Shown here piece after piece: positions 1-9,149 of a DNA stretch of 64,000 nucleotides. Made by a program: the position numbers and the translations under genes. Positions within the stretch are counted from its first letter, which is position 1. Each line of letters opens with the position of its first letter. Under the pieces are notes generated by a model. That model was given only the letters and a program-made list of their open reading frames with translations, was not told the DNA's origin and did not search any database. The stretch is from an uncultured Prevotellaceae bacterium. GTDB lineage: Bacteria; Bacteroidota; Bacteroidia; Bacteroidales; Bacteroidaceae. The stretch covers positions 1-64,000 of the forward strand of contig OMWH01000003.1 in the NCBI GenBank assembly GCA_900314755.1. The letters run 5' to 3'.

Positions 1-1085
1 CCATTCACTCTACGTAGAATGTTCTTCTCTTGCAATGCTATGGTAATTGATTTGACAGTCCGCTCAGATTTTCCAATTTCAGCAGCAATCTCTTTTTGGG
101 TAGCAGATGGATTCTTTTGCACTATGCGAAGTAGAGCGACTTCGTCCAAAGTGCAATTTTTGCACTTTGGGGGTAATTCTTCGCCAGCTTTTGCACTTTG
201 AACTTCGTGATTTGCACTTTGGGATATAGTTTCGTCCTCAACTTTGTTCCAATCAACGTGCATAATCCTGTTCCTAAGGTCATATTCCTCTCCAAGCAAC
301 ATACTGCGAAAGAACCTCTCCAAGTATTCTGTCGTTTCTGTGATGCCATTTGTCAAATCACTATAGTTGGCACGAACGAGCGCATTTCGGAAATACCATG
401 AGTTCTCAGCAAAGACATCATTGACCACATTGAATCCCAATGTGCGTAAATACTTTATCATAAATACGGCAGTCGTTCGTGTGTTACCTTCGCAAAACGC
501 ATGAACTTGCCATAGATTAGCACAGAAACGGGTTAGATGACGAATGGCTTCATCAATATTCATGTTTGCATAACTGAACTCGCGTTCCTGCCCCATATCG
601 TAATTCAATGTATCGCTGATAGTATCTGCACTGGCATAATACACAGTCTTGCCGCCAAGTACCCACTCGTTCTTCGTAATATTATAGTCACGAATGCGAC
701 CAGCTAACTTATAGATGCCGTCAAACAAGCGACGATGTATAGAAATCAACTGAGCAGGAGTAAACGAAAAGGTTTTTTCCTCTATCAGTTCAGTTATACG
801 TGCAGCCACCTTGTCCGCCTCTTCTGTTCGGTCATCCTCTATAACCTTTCGTCCAGATGCAGACTTGTAGTATGAGTCAATAAGTTGCTTTGCCTCAGTG
901 ATACTGATGTCCCCCTCGATATGTCGTTTGGCAGTATCAAGCAGGTATTCAGAAGTCTGAAGCCTGTCAACCTGTTGCAGGCCGATGGCCACCTTCCACG
1001 CTTCGCTACGCTCACGCTGTTGCGGCTCTCCTTGACGGATGTATTCATCCAAACCCTGAATGGTATATTTCTGTTCGTCGCTCAT
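1..1085 (-). CDS. Fic family protein (AMPylase-like), C-terminus cut by window edge
   Basis: Fic proteins usually transfer AMP or another nucleotide monophosphate from a nucleotide to a target hydroxyl. The frame opens at the ATG at 1085 and is still open at base 1, so about 361 residues are visible. The Fic core motif reads HAFCEGNTRT at residues 195-204, close to the HxFx(D/E)GN(G/K)R consensus with the catalytic His and the phosphate-binding Arg. Residues about 45-72 (TAKRHIEGDISITEAKQLI) resemble the VbhA-type antitoxin helix that can be fused to Fic, but I do not see a clean inhibitory (S/T)xxxE(G/N) motif. A winged-helix-like segment follows after residue 310 (KEIAAEIGKSERTVKSI). The linker at 150-240 repeats TTTGCACTTTG. 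It is the last gene of a minus-strand island. The family call is firm and the target is unknown. Confidence 0.9.
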   Translation of the reverse strand, partial: MSDEQKYTIQGLDEYIRQGEPQQRERSEAWKVAIGLQQVDRLQTSEYLLDTAKRHIEGDISITEAKQLIDSYYKSASGRKVIEDDRTEEADKVAARITELIEEKTFSFTPAQLISIHRRLFDGIYKLAGRIRDYNITKNEWVLGGKTVYYASADTISDTLNYDMGQEREFSYANMNIDEAIRHLTRFCANLWQVHAFCEGNTRTTAVFMIKYLRTLGFNVVNDVFAENSWYFRNALVRANYSDLTNGITETTEYLERFFRSMLLGEEYDLRNRIMHVDWNKVEDETISQSANHEVQSAKAGEELPPKCKNCTLDEVALLRIVQKNPSATQKEIAAEIGKSERTVKSITIALQEKNILRRVN

Positions 1086-1161
1086 ATATTTATAACGTTT
1101 TTATTCCGTACATTATTATCATATCAGTCATCTTCAGCGGATCAAAGAACAGTCCCGTGAT

Positions 1162-2427
1162 TCATTTGAATAGTTCAGTAAAGGTGTCACACTCCTCAAC
1201 GTTCTCATCAAGGATTGACAACGCATGGAATTGTTTATCATACCTGACATTTTGTATTCCCAAATCATTCAGGAGAATAATAGTTATTGCTGCTTTCAAG
1301 TAGAATAGCATATCGCTCTCTTCCAAGAACTCTACACCTTTCTTTGAACCCAAATGATGGACAAAGAAATTCCTGAGCTGGACAAAATTGTCAATTGTCT
1401 GGTCCAGTTCATTTTTTATTCCCTTACCAGCAATCCCATCATTTATCTTCTCCACGTCAATATGTCTCTCTTTGAGGAACTTGTGAATGATGTTATACGT
1501 ATCATTGTCTTTGCCAACACCAGCCATCTTCTCAATGATTGTATGATACAGCAGCAGCTTGCTGATGCTGTCAAGATATTCCACCCTTACATAATGGTCA
1601 ATGTATTGTTTTAAAGCATCAGAAATTGGGAGCTTCCTGCTGCTACATTTGGTAATCTCAAGGAAATCCGTAAGATAATCTAGACATTTATCGTTGCTAA
1701 ACAGATATCCTAATATGTTATTCCTCTTCACAGCCAACACCTTATAGCTCGGTGTGCAAACCTCAACAACATTCTTGCCGTTTTGGTCAGTCGAGTAAGC
1801 CATATCATACTCTATGGGACTACAGAAAAAGAATGATAATACAGAAAGAATATCAGTAATATTGCTTTCTGTTTCGAGATAAACATAATGCTCGTCTCGG
1901 GATAATAAAATCTTGCCATTAAAACATTCACCCGAGTATTCTGTGGGTTGAGTGCCAACAACAGTGTTTCCACTCAAAGTAAACCCTGTTAAGTACGGAG
2001 AAATCAGAGATGATGATACCTTTGTCAGCCTATAGCATCTATGATGTCCCGTCCCTTCGCAAGAATACATAATATGTTTTAATTCCATCGAAAAAAACCT
2101 CTTCCCTTTTTCCAGATAAGAGTGATTAAACAGCAACTTCTCACCAATCTTCAGTTCGATAGTTTGGCCACCCACATTCGCCTCTTTAACTTTGTAATCA
2201 CTTTTTCCAAAGTCCTTCATGAAATAGATGCCTAATCCTTTATTCAGGTTCCTACTCGTAAGAACCTCTTCAGTGTATAGTGTAAGATGTCCATCCTTAT
2301 ATTTTATTGCGGCATCAATTACACCAGAATTCCTTATTCCTTGCTCTTTGTAGAACAATTGGAGTTTTAGTTTGACTTCTGTTGATTCGTCAAACAGGAA
2401 CATCTGTTTGCTGATGATTCTATTCAT
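1162..2427 (-). CDS. HEPN-type protein, ApeA-like architecture
   Basis: This 421-residue protein has a beta-rich N-terminal half (residues about 1-230) and a helical C-terminal domain. Near the end it carries LRNFFVHHLG with R352 and H357, which fits the Rx4H catalytic motif of HEPN ribonucleases. A two-domain layout with a beta-rich N-terminus and a C-terminal HEPN recalls ApeA-type anti-phage proteins, in which the HEPN domain is the toxic RNase. The similarity is by layout and motif only. It lies 76 bases from the Fic start and 81 bases from the next gene, all on the minus strand among nuclease genes. It could equally be a HEPN protein of another subfamily. HEPN call moderately sure, ApeA-like call tentative. 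Confidence 0.6.
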   Translation of the reverse strand: MNRIISKQMFLFDESTEVKLKLQLFYKEQGIRNSGVIDAAIKYKDGHLTLYTEEVLTSRNLNKGLGIYFMKDFGKSDYKVKEANVGGQTIELKIGEKLLFNHSYLEKGKRFFSMELKHIMYSCEGTGHHRCYRLTKVSSSLISPYLTGFTLSGNTVVGTQPTEYSGECFNGKILLSRDEHYVYLETESNITDILSVLSFFFCSPIEYDMAYSTDQNGKNVVEVCTPSYKVLAVKRNNILGYLFSNDKCLDYLTDFLEITKCSSRKLPISDALKQYIDHYVRVEYLDSISKLLLYHTIIEKMAGVGKDNDTYNIIHKFLKERHIDVEKINDGIAGKGIKNELDQTIDNFVQLRNFFVHHLGSKKGVEFLEESDMLFYLKAAITIILLNDLGIQNVRYDKQFHALSILDENVEECDTFTELFK

Positions 2428-2508
2428 TGTTTATTTTTATACTTTTTGTTCCGTTCTTATTTTCGTGACTCCAAATCTCCGTAACTCCGTAATTCCGTTG
2501 CTCCATTA

Positions 2509-3201
2509 TCACCTAATTCGATTCGTATAGAAAGGATCTACCAAGTAAATACGGTCATAATTGGTTTTGAATTCTTCTGGCAGCGTATAGCCACTAATTT
2601 CTGCATGTTCGTTGATGGGGAAAAATACCACAAGATAATACTCACTGATGGTACTATTCTGGGCCAACGCCTTGTAGTCCGTCAACTTATGCTCCTTTCC
2701 TTTAATGCAATCCAATAGTATCTTTTCGTTCAAATCATCATATACCACAACCGTATCACAGGTGATGAAAGAGTGTTCAACGCCAGGATTCTCCCACGCC
2801 GTCACACTTTCTATGTATTGTCGATTCATTGGAGGCTGGTTTGGAATCATCAGGTTGTCTATCTCGTCGAATATCTGCTTTTTAACCTTTTTGTAGTTGA
2901 TGCCCACTGGAACCTGCAAGTCCGAAAACATCACACCTATCTCGTACCTTTTCGCAGAACGTTTGTCTAACCGTTCTTCTATATACTCATTGAATATCTT
3001 ATAGAGCACATCCTCTGATTCCTCGTATCGATGAGTGCTATATGCGACTATCTCAATACCAATCTTCCTATCTGTCTTTGATGGCAGCACGATGTCTGGT
3101 CTATCGTCGCACATCGATTCATCTGGCTTGTATCCCAATTCTCTGATGATACGAGAGGCCTTGCCGAGTTCGTCAATGTGTTTAATTCCGGTCTTAGTCA
3201 T
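2509..3201 (-). CDS. Unknown protein, possible PD-(D/E)XK-like nuclease fold
   Basis: I do not recognise this 230-residue protein. Residues 34-54 read RPDIVL, a short loop, then GIEIVAY. An Asp (D36), a hairpin-sized gap and a strand with an acidic residue (E50) is the pattern of PD-(D/E)XK nuclease folds, but the usual Lys two positions after the Glu is replaced by Val, so it may be a degenerate or noncatalytic version. The remainder is mixed alpha/beta with no membrane segment or signal peptide. It ends 81 bases before the HEPN gene and starts only 6 bases after the next nuclease gene ends, so it is probably cotranscribed with 3208-4917. Hypothetical function. Confidence 0.4.
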   Translation of the reverse strand: MTKTGIKHIDELGKASRIIRELGYKPDESMCDDRPDIVLPSKTDRKIGIEIVAYSTHRYEESEDVLYKIFNEYIEERLDKRSAKRYEIGVMFSDLQVPVGINYKKVKKQIFDEIDNLMIPNQPPMNRQYIESVTAWENPGVEHSFITCDTVVVYDDLNEKILLDCIKGKEHKLTDYKALAQNSTISEYYLVVFFPINEHAEISGYTLPEEFKTNYDRIYLVDPFYTNRIR

Positions 3202-3207
3202 ATCTTG

Positions 3208-4917
3208 TTATTTATAATTTATGTTTTTCTCGAATCGAAATACAAATCCTTTATGAGATTTCTTTTCTCCAAGACACACCTGAGATACATTTCTATAATT
3301 GAACCCGTATGCTTCAGTTTCGCGTGCATTGTTGTAACTACGTACATAAGTACCATCAAGAGTAAATTGATGTACTGGCTTTGGATTTCCTTTTGGTTTC
3401 TTATATGGTTTATCTGATATGTCAGTTAGCTTGATTTTGTTACGCATCAACCATTCAAACATCCTCGGATTATTTGCTATAAAATCCGTCAATGTTTCGT
3501 ATTTATCAATCTCTTGACAAATGATTTCCACAGTAAAGCCAGTTGGTTGAATACGTCTTTTCATATGAGCACATACTTCATCCAAGATACCCATTTTCTT
3601 TGCTTGTACACAAGCACCTGGTTCTTTTCTCCAAAACTCGGATCTAGAACTAAACATTAAGGCTTTCTTCCTAATTCGTTCTTCTGTCCAATACTTTTGC
3701 TTTGCATTTCCAAAACGTTCACTTTGCTTCAAAATCTTATCTATCCATCCTCGCTTACTCGCAATATAATATGTTCGATAATCCTCCCGTTTCCACTCAC
3801 TTCGTTTGCTATACTTTTGGCCTCTAGCTTTACACTCATCAAATGTAAAGCCATCATTAGCTAAATGACCACCTAAACTACCCGTCTTCACTCGATTTAA
3901 AGGAATCCAACCCTTTGAAACATATTTAGCAAGCTGAATACCTTCTTGCTCTTTCGCTTCTTCCTTGTCGATATAATCTGTTAGTTGGATTGGTTTAGGA
4001 CGTTCCACATTATGTTTTTTGCAGAATGTAAACACAGCACCCTTACGCCCATGCACAAGGTCTCTTTGAGGTATATGATCAGTAAGTCCAACATATACAT
4101 AATTCCGACCTTCAATATCGGGAAACTCATAAGCATATATGCATCTTTTGTAGTGGTTTCCCACAACTATCATATGACTACATATCTCATCTAACCAATC
4201 ATTACGTAGTGCAGCAAAGTATTCACCCTTAAACTTTTTTGCAAATTCACTGCGATATTTACATTGTAATGCAGCTTTACGACAAACTTCCTTACTATAT
4301 GTTGTCCTACAACCAGGGCAGCCTCCTGTCAAATTTGTCCCTGCATAAATAACTTGATGCCATGATGTCGTCCAAGTAAAGTCATGTATTTTGCAATGAA
4401 TGGTTACATCGGTATCCCTATCCCCTTTATAAACAAATGGTTCTACTACTTCATATGGGAACTTGGAAAGCTTGTCAGATATTCGCTTTCTTGCCTCTTC
4501 TTGAGTGAGCTTACTTTTACTCATACCACATATTCGGCATCCTTGCCCTTTAATATGATTAGCGGGAGTTTGGGTAAATTCTCCATGAATAGGACAAATA
4601 ATACTTATTGGAGTATGATTATTTACGTATTCGACCTTAGAGTAATCGTATTTATTCTGGTGAATACGTTTGGCGCGTTCAATCCATACCTCTTGACTCA
4701 TTGCTTGTCGTGCAGATTGAGTAGCACGAGCACACTTAGGACAGCCATTACCATTAAAATGGTTATTGGGGCTTTGCTCAAAAGCGCCATGTTCTGGACA
4801 GACAATTACAACAGGCGTGCTGTTGTTGACATACTCCACCTTGGAATAATCATACTTATCCCCATGCACCTCTCGGGCTTTCTTGACGAATTCTTCGGTG
4901 GTTAGCTTCTGGCTCAT
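3208..4917 (-). CDS. Zinc-motif and GIY-YIG-like nuclease with C-terminal NUMOD1-like domain
   Basis: This 569-residue protein has three N-terminal repeats. The first two share the pattern KYDYSKVEYVNN followed by CPxHG and a second cysteine pair (CPKC, CRIC); the third has CKIHD and CPGC. These look like DUF723-type zinc-binding modules seen in homing-type nucleases. In the middle, RNYVYVGLTDHIPQRD followed by H resembles the start of a GIY-YIG nuclease with its conserved Arg. The last 60 residues (HQFTLDGTYVRSYNNARE onward) look like a NUMOD1-type DNA-binding unit. The neighbouring exonuclease gene carries the same type of tail, which suggests joint function or shared origin. It could be a stand-alone homing-type endonuclease or part of a defence module. 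Confidence 0.65.
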   Translation of the reverse strand: MSQKLTTEEFVKKAREVHGDKYDYSKVEYVNNSTPVVIVCPEHGAFEQSPNNHFNGNGCPKCARATQSARQAMSQEVWIERAKRIHQNKYDYSKVEYVNNHTPISIICPIHGEFTQTPANHIKGQGCRICGMSKSKLTQEEARKRISDKLSKFPYEVVEPFVYKGDRDTDVTIHCKIHDFTWTTSWHQVIYAGTNLTGGCPGCRTTYSKEVCRKAALQCKYRSEFAKKFKGEYFAALRNDWLDEICSHMIVVGNHYKRCIYAYEFPDIEGRNYVYVGLTDHIPQRDLVHGRKGAVFTFCKKHNVERPKPIQLTDYIDKEEAKEQEGIQLAKYVSKGWIPLNRVKTGSLGGHLANDGFTFDECKARGQKYSKRSEWKREDYRTYYIASKRGWIDKILKQSERFGNAKQKYWTEERIRKKALMFSSRSEFWRKEPGACVQAKKMGILDEVCAHMKRRIQPTGFTVEIICQEIDKYETLTDFIANNPRMFEWLMRNKIKLTDISDKPYKKPKGNPKPVHQFTLDGTYVRSYNNARETEAYGFNYRNVSQVCLGEKKSHKGFVFRFEKNINYK

Positions 4918-4936
4918 AATCTGATTAAGTTATGTG

Positions 4937-6859
4937 CTAATTCTCAACTTTTGACGTTTCCCTATACGCATAATTCTCCTTTGCTGCTGCTAATTCTTCT
5001 TCACTCAATGGAGCGTTGGAATATCTGAAAATGTATCCATTATACTGAGGCTTGACAGCAGATAAACATCTTCTGACACCTTCAGCTTGTATACCATACG
5101 CCGTTGTGCAATCTGTTATCTTCAGAAATACATTGAGATAATTACCGTCAAGGTCGAATACATATATAGGCCGTTTTGCCTCTTTCGTCAATGGCGCACC
5201 TTCGATTTTCTGAATTGGTTGTTCGGACGTCGCATAAATGAAAATATAGCCATTTAGATTATACGTTATCTTGTCTTGGCGAAGCATGGTTTTTATGGGA
5301 CTATCACCAGCAAAGCCCAACTCAGTAACGATGTCAGAAATGCTCTCATACCTTTTCAAGAAATCACCTTCCTTGGAATAGCAATCAATGAGGCGCTTTC
5401 CATAGGTGAAGTCACGATCTATCTTTGTTTGTGGTTCTTCTTCATGAGCTCGGAAACCATATTCGCCTAGCCAACTCTTTTCTAGTGTGGCATTCGCAAT
5501 CTTCTTTTGTGTTAAAGACGATGCTAATCCAGCGCATTCTTCCAATGTCTTGGTAAAAAGGAATTCACCAGTCGTTCTGGAATATACGTCAATAAGGCGT
5601 TTCCCATAATAGATATCAGGTTCTATTTTTCCTATCGAATCTTCATGCAGCCTTATGCCATAATCGGTTGTCCACAAAGTTTCCTCTAAATCTTTTACCG
5701 TAGAATATGACACATAGATTCCCTTCTCGGCACATTGCCTTATGGTTTTCGTGAACAGAAACTCACCTGTTAAGCGAGAATAAACGTCAAGTTCCAACAT
5801 GTTTTGCTCTATGTAAGGCTCAAGCTTCACTCCATTTCTATAGAGATTGGAATGTATGTCATCAACAGATTTGCCAATAGGCTTTCCTTCGTTATTGAAG
5901 TATATTTGGCGAATCACAAAATTAGTAGCGTCACAGTCCTTTATTGCTTCATGAAAACAGCCTCCTTCAAACCCAAAATGTTCCGAAATGGTTCCCAACT
6001 TTTTGTTTTCTGTTGGCAATGCAAGTTGCCTAACCATCGCAAGGACATCACACACAGGATTTGTCGGCAGAGGTATGTTAACCATTTCGCATGTAGATTT
6101 CAAGAATCGCATATCAAAAGGCGCATTGTATGCAAAAAGAGGACATGTGCCAATGAATTCGATGAAAGTATTGATGGCTTCATCTTTTGATACGCCAGTT
6201 TGCTTCAACTTTTCTATGTCTATACCATTAACACGCAATGCCGCAGGTTCTATTACGCAATGTGGTGATGGCTTAATGTAAATACTTCGTGTATCAATTG
6301 TTTCTCCTGTCTGAGTGTTGTACTTTACCGCTCCAATTTGAAGTATTTCATGACCTTGCTGAGGTGACAATCCAGAAGTCTCAGTATCGAAAACTACGTA
6401 GCTCTCATATTTCGACAGTTTGGGTATATAGGGTTTAATGGATGATTCAATGTCTCTGGGGGATGAAGAGATAATCTTTACCTCAAATCCGGAGCCTGAA
6501 AAAACATTCGTTGAATCTACTGTTTCAGGTGTTTCCCTGCTTAATAATTGTGCCAATTCCTGGTCAGAGATATTGGCATCTACCAGCACATTATAAGAAC
6601 TATCAAGAACACTTTTCTGCTGAAGCTGCGACATTAAACGTCCAGAAAGATTATAACCTATTTGGAAATACCTTTGGATGTCTGCACCCTTACATACCCC
6701 CTTTTGGATGACAAAACGAGCCACGTTCACCATATTTGGAGTCTTGTCAACGGCACAATCAGAATTTGCGGACTCATCTTCTACCACGTTTGCACTCTGA
6801 TTGACATCTTCTTTCGGTTTTCCACCAAACAGACCTTTTATGTAATCAATAATCGACAT
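4937..6859 (-). CDS. DEDDh exonuclease with FtsK-gamma-like head and NUMOD-like repeats
   Basis: This 640-residue protein joins three parts. Residues about 43-97 (ARFVIQKGVCKGADIQRYF, then IGYNLSGRLMSQL) resemble the winged-helix gamma domain of FtsK. Residues about 150-320 form a DnaQ-like 3'-5' exonuclease: FDTETSG supplies the first Asp and Glu, YNAPFDMRFL the second Asp, and HEAIKDCDAT the His and last Asp. The C-terminal half holds about four related repeats of 50-65 residues, the first two containing YSRxTGEFLFTKT, that resemble NUMOD1 DNA-binding units. The combination suggests a DNA-processing enzyme that reads specific sites. It lies 19 bases upstream of the GIY-YIG-like gene, so an operon is likely. 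It may be an accessory or defence exonuclease rather than the replicative DnaQ. Confidence 0.75.
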   Translation of the reverse strand: MSIIDYIKGLFGGKPKEDVNQSANVVEDESANSDCAVDKTPNMVNVARFVIQKGVCKGADIQRYFQIGYNLSGRLMSQLQQKSVLDSSYNVLVDANISDQELAQLLSRETPETVDSTNVFSGSGFEVKIISSSPRDIESSIKPYIPKLSKYESYVVFDTETSGLSPQQGHEILQIGAVKYNTQTGETIDTRSIYIKPSPHCVIEPAALRVNGIDIEKLKQTGVSKDEAINTFIEFIGTCPLFAYNAPFDMRFLKSTCEMVNIPLPTNPVCDVLAMVRQLALPTENKKLGTISEHFGFEGGCFHEAIKDCDATNFVIRQIYFNNEGKPIGKSVDDIHSNLYRNGVKLEPYIEQNMLELDVYSRLTGEFLFTKTIRQCAEKGIYVSYSTVKDLEETLWTTDYGIRLHEDSIGKIEPDIYYGKRLIDVYSRTTGEFLFTKTLEECAGLASSLTQKKIANATLEKSWLGEYGFRAHEEEPQTKIDRDFTYGKRLIDCYSKEGDFLKRYESISDIVTELGFAGDSPIKTMLRQDKITYNLNGYIFIYATSEQPIQKIEGAPLTKEAKRPIYVFDLDGNYLNVFLKITDCTTAYGIQAEGVRRCLSAVKPQYNGYIFRYSNAPLSEEELAAAKENYAYRETSKVEN

Positions 6860-6901
6860 AGAACTACATTTTGCGTTATTATATATTACTTGCTTTGTTC
6901 T

Positions 6902-7186
6902 CTACACTTTCAAGTGCTCATACAGCTTCAGTCTCAGCACCTCGCCATTCTCGAACTCGAACTGAAACTTTTTGCGATTGAACCTCGGATTGTTCTTGTG
7001 GATAATCCGGTGGTAGTTCGGACTGATAATAATGATGTTCGTAGAGTCGTTGTTCTGCGAATGGGTGAAATAGTCGATGTGGTGGGATGTGAACAGCGAG
7101 CACACCGACACAGGAAAGGTCATCCCGTCATTGAGCAACGACCAGTCCACCGTCTTCTGCAATATGAATCCATTGTCGTAATCCAT
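6902..7186 (-). CDS. Small HNH-type protein
   Basis: This 94-residue protein contains SHHIDYFTHSQNN followed by NIIIISPNYHRIIHKNNP, the spacing of an HNH or His-Me finger domain: paired His with Asp, a central Asn, and later His residues. It is shorter than most HNH nucleases and consists of little more than the catalytic unit with a beta-rich tail. The start at 7186 is the first Met in the frame. It sits 42 bases upstream of the exonuclease gene on the same strand. It may be an intact small nuclease or the C-terminal part of a once larger protein; no other fragment is visible upstream. Confidence 0.5.
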   Translation of the reverse strand: MDYDNGFILQKTVDWSLLNDGMTFPVSVCSLFTSHHIDYFTHSQNNDSTNIIIISPNYHRIIHKNNPRFNRKKFQFEFENGEVLRLKLYEHLKV

Positions 7187-7253
7187 TAGAGTTATATTTC
7201 GTTTTTATTCTTGTTTACTTCTATTAGTATTCTTGGGAATCTTCCTTCAAAGA

Positions 7254-8825
7254 CTATGGTGCTATTATTTCCCAGCGTCCACCTTTATCTGGCCCAATGC
7301 GACGGATAACACCTTGCTCTTTCAATTTGGTCATGATACGCTGTACTTGTCTTTCAGAAAGAGAACACATCGCAGCCAGTTTTTTTGTGGATATGGTTGA
7401 ATTCTTAGATATGCTTGCAAGAATGTTTTCTACGACATTTTTTTTGTTTTCTACGACATCAGAAGGCTTTTCTACGTCATTAAGATCTTTTCCCACGACA
7501 TTTTCTACGATATCACCGCCAACTTTACCGCCAGTTTTACCGCCATTTTCGTTGATATAGCTCTGTGAGACTTTTACATCAACCTTGAATGCCGTGATAA
7601 GATTAACGTTGAACTCTGCGGGTTGGTTGCCATTCTCCTTCAAGTCAGTCTGGACTTGTCCTACACCTCGATTGAACATATTGACATAGCCCAACGTCTT
7701 CATGGCACTGGCTACAAGAGGATTGCGGTAGTCGTTCACGCTAGGGAAATTCTCTGGACGTGCGTTTCCATAAAGTCCACCCGCATTCAGGATCTCCAGA
7801 TGACTGGCAAACTCATAGAAGCGAAGTGGCGTATTACTCTGCATATCTCGGTGCATACAAGCGTTGAGAAGCAGCTCTCGGATAGCCTGATAGGGGTAGT
7901 TGCTGACCATCTCCTCGCGCAGAATAGAAACGAAAACGGGTTTCTTCTTGATAACAGACAACTCCAAAAGCGATTCCAGACGTGGTAGTAATTCGCAATA
8001 GTTGCCTTCCAACTGCATTTCGTTCTCTACCTCACTGGTCACGTCCTCACCCTTGAAGCACACATACTGCACATACAGACCTGGCATAAAACGGCGTGGC
8101 TTGTAGCCAAATAGTACGACTGCTGCGTATGTGGGGCATTGATGTTCAGTGTCATACATACCCACAGCAGCCATTTGTTCCTCGATGGGACGGGCATCTG
8201 ACTCCACTAATTCATTACCTAATAGCGGTATCAGATATTTTGTACGCAGCAATTCCGTGTTCACGTCAGAGAGTTTTGCTGCCAAACAAGGCATGGTGTC
8301 GAAGGTTGCCATGAATGACATCCTTCGTTCTGCCAATATGCGCTCCTCTGCTTCCGTTGCTATGTCACGACGCGGACCGATACGAATAAAAGTTCGTCCA
8401 CGATAGCGTACAGGAGGCAGGTCAGATGGACTAACCTCTGCAACCAGTAAGTCACCTTCGGGGAACTGGAAACGGTCAACACTCATAACAGGTATAGGCA
8501 GGATGTTTCCGTTGCTGCGTATGGCTGCAATCTTCTTCAGCAAGTCATCGGTGACCTTCAGCCCCGACAACTCTCCATTGTCGTAAGCACCCAATATTAG
8601 GTAGCCATTCTTTCGTGAGTTTGGCAGATCATTAGCAAAGGCACAGATGGCCTCTTGGAACTTATCCATGTCACCTGTTGACGTGGTTCGCTCCACACGA
8701 TAGGTTTCCGTGCTATGCAGCAGTTCTTGTATTTCGTCTTTTGTTATCCCGAGTTTGTCGGATAGCCACTTATTGTTCAGGTCTCGTTCTGCGAGAACGA
8801 CTCTTATACGATTTAACTTTGCCAT
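7254..8825 (-). CDS. AlbA-type (Schlafen-like) ATP-binding transcriptional regulator
   Basis: I take the ATG at 8825 (MAKLNRIRV), giving 523 residues; an in-frame ATG at 8954 lies upstream of a good promoter box and would add an implausible hydrophobic stretch. The N-terminus looks like a helix-turn-helix (WLSDKLGITKDEIQELL). An AlbA_2-type domain follows (KNGYLILGAYDNGELSGL). A C-terminal ATPase-like region contains RELLLNACMHRD and GGLYGNARPENFP. The tail is a winged helix (KLAAMCSLSERQVQRIM). Between them lies a repetitive linker with several DVVEN and NVVEN units. Proteins of this class are common in Bacteroidota and are usually called putative transcriptional regulators or RecG-like. Role unknown. 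Confidence 0.75.
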   Translation of the reverse strand: MAKLNRIRVVLAERDLNNKWLSDKLGITKDEIQELLHSTETYRVERTTSTGDMDKFQEAICAFANDLPNSRKNGYLILGAYDNGELSGLKVTDDLLKKIAAIRSNGNILPIPVMSVDRFQFPEGDLLVAEVSPSDLPPVRYRGRTFIRIGPRRDIATEAEERILAERRMSFMATFDTMPCLAAKLSDVNTELLRTKYLIPLLGNELVESDARPIEEQMAAVGMYDTEHQCPTYAAVVLFGYKPRRFMPGLYVQYVCFKGEDVTSEVENEMQLEGNYCELLPRLESLLELSVIKKKPVFVSILREEMVSNYPYQAIRELLLNACMHRDMQSNTPLRFYEFASHLEILNAGGLYGNARPENFPSVNDYRNPLVASAMKTLGYVNMFNRGVGQVQTDLKENGNQPAEFNVNLITAFKVDVKVSQSYINENGGKTGGKVGGDIVENVVGKDLNDVEKPSDVVENKKNVVENILASISKNSTISTKKLAAMCSLSERQVQRIMTKLKEQGVIRRIGPDKGGRWEIIAP

Positions 8826-8848
8826 GATAGATTTCTGTTGTTTGATGG

Positions 8849-8876
8849 CAAAGATACGAAAAATAATCGAGACAAA
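8849..8876 (-). promoter_or_regulatory. Probable promoter of the AlbA-type regulator
   Basis: On the minus strand TATCTTTG (8849-8856) matches the Bacteroidota -7 box. A TTTG lies at 8873-8876, 16 bases upstream, slightly closer than the usual 19-21. The box lies about 24 bases before the chosen start at 8825, which supports that start. Confidence 0.55.
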
Positions 8877-9058
8877 TGCTGATATGCTCAAAAAGCTCCA
8901 TAAATAAAGCCAAAATTTGATTAAAAGACCAATCTTTTGATGAAGACATGACATTATTCATGCCTATTATTATACATAATGTGTATTTGAAATGTCTTTA
9001 CTTTGTTCAATTTGGATAATTTTTTTACGCTCAAGAAACTAAATAAATGCGTTTTCGC

Positions 9059-9089
9059 TTTGATTAATCAAATTTTTGCACTATCTTTG
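9059..9089 (+). promoter_or_regulatory. Promoter of glsB-like gene and parC
   Basis: TTTG at 9059-9062 is followed after 19 bases by TATCTTTG at 9082-9089, a full match to the Bacteroidota housekeeping promoter. The first gene starts at 9150, leaving a leader of about 55 bases. Confidence 0.8.
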
Positions 9090-9149
9090 CAACAGCCCTC
9101 GAAACTGGGGTGTTTATATAACAGAAAGATCTTTAAAACAATAAGAATT

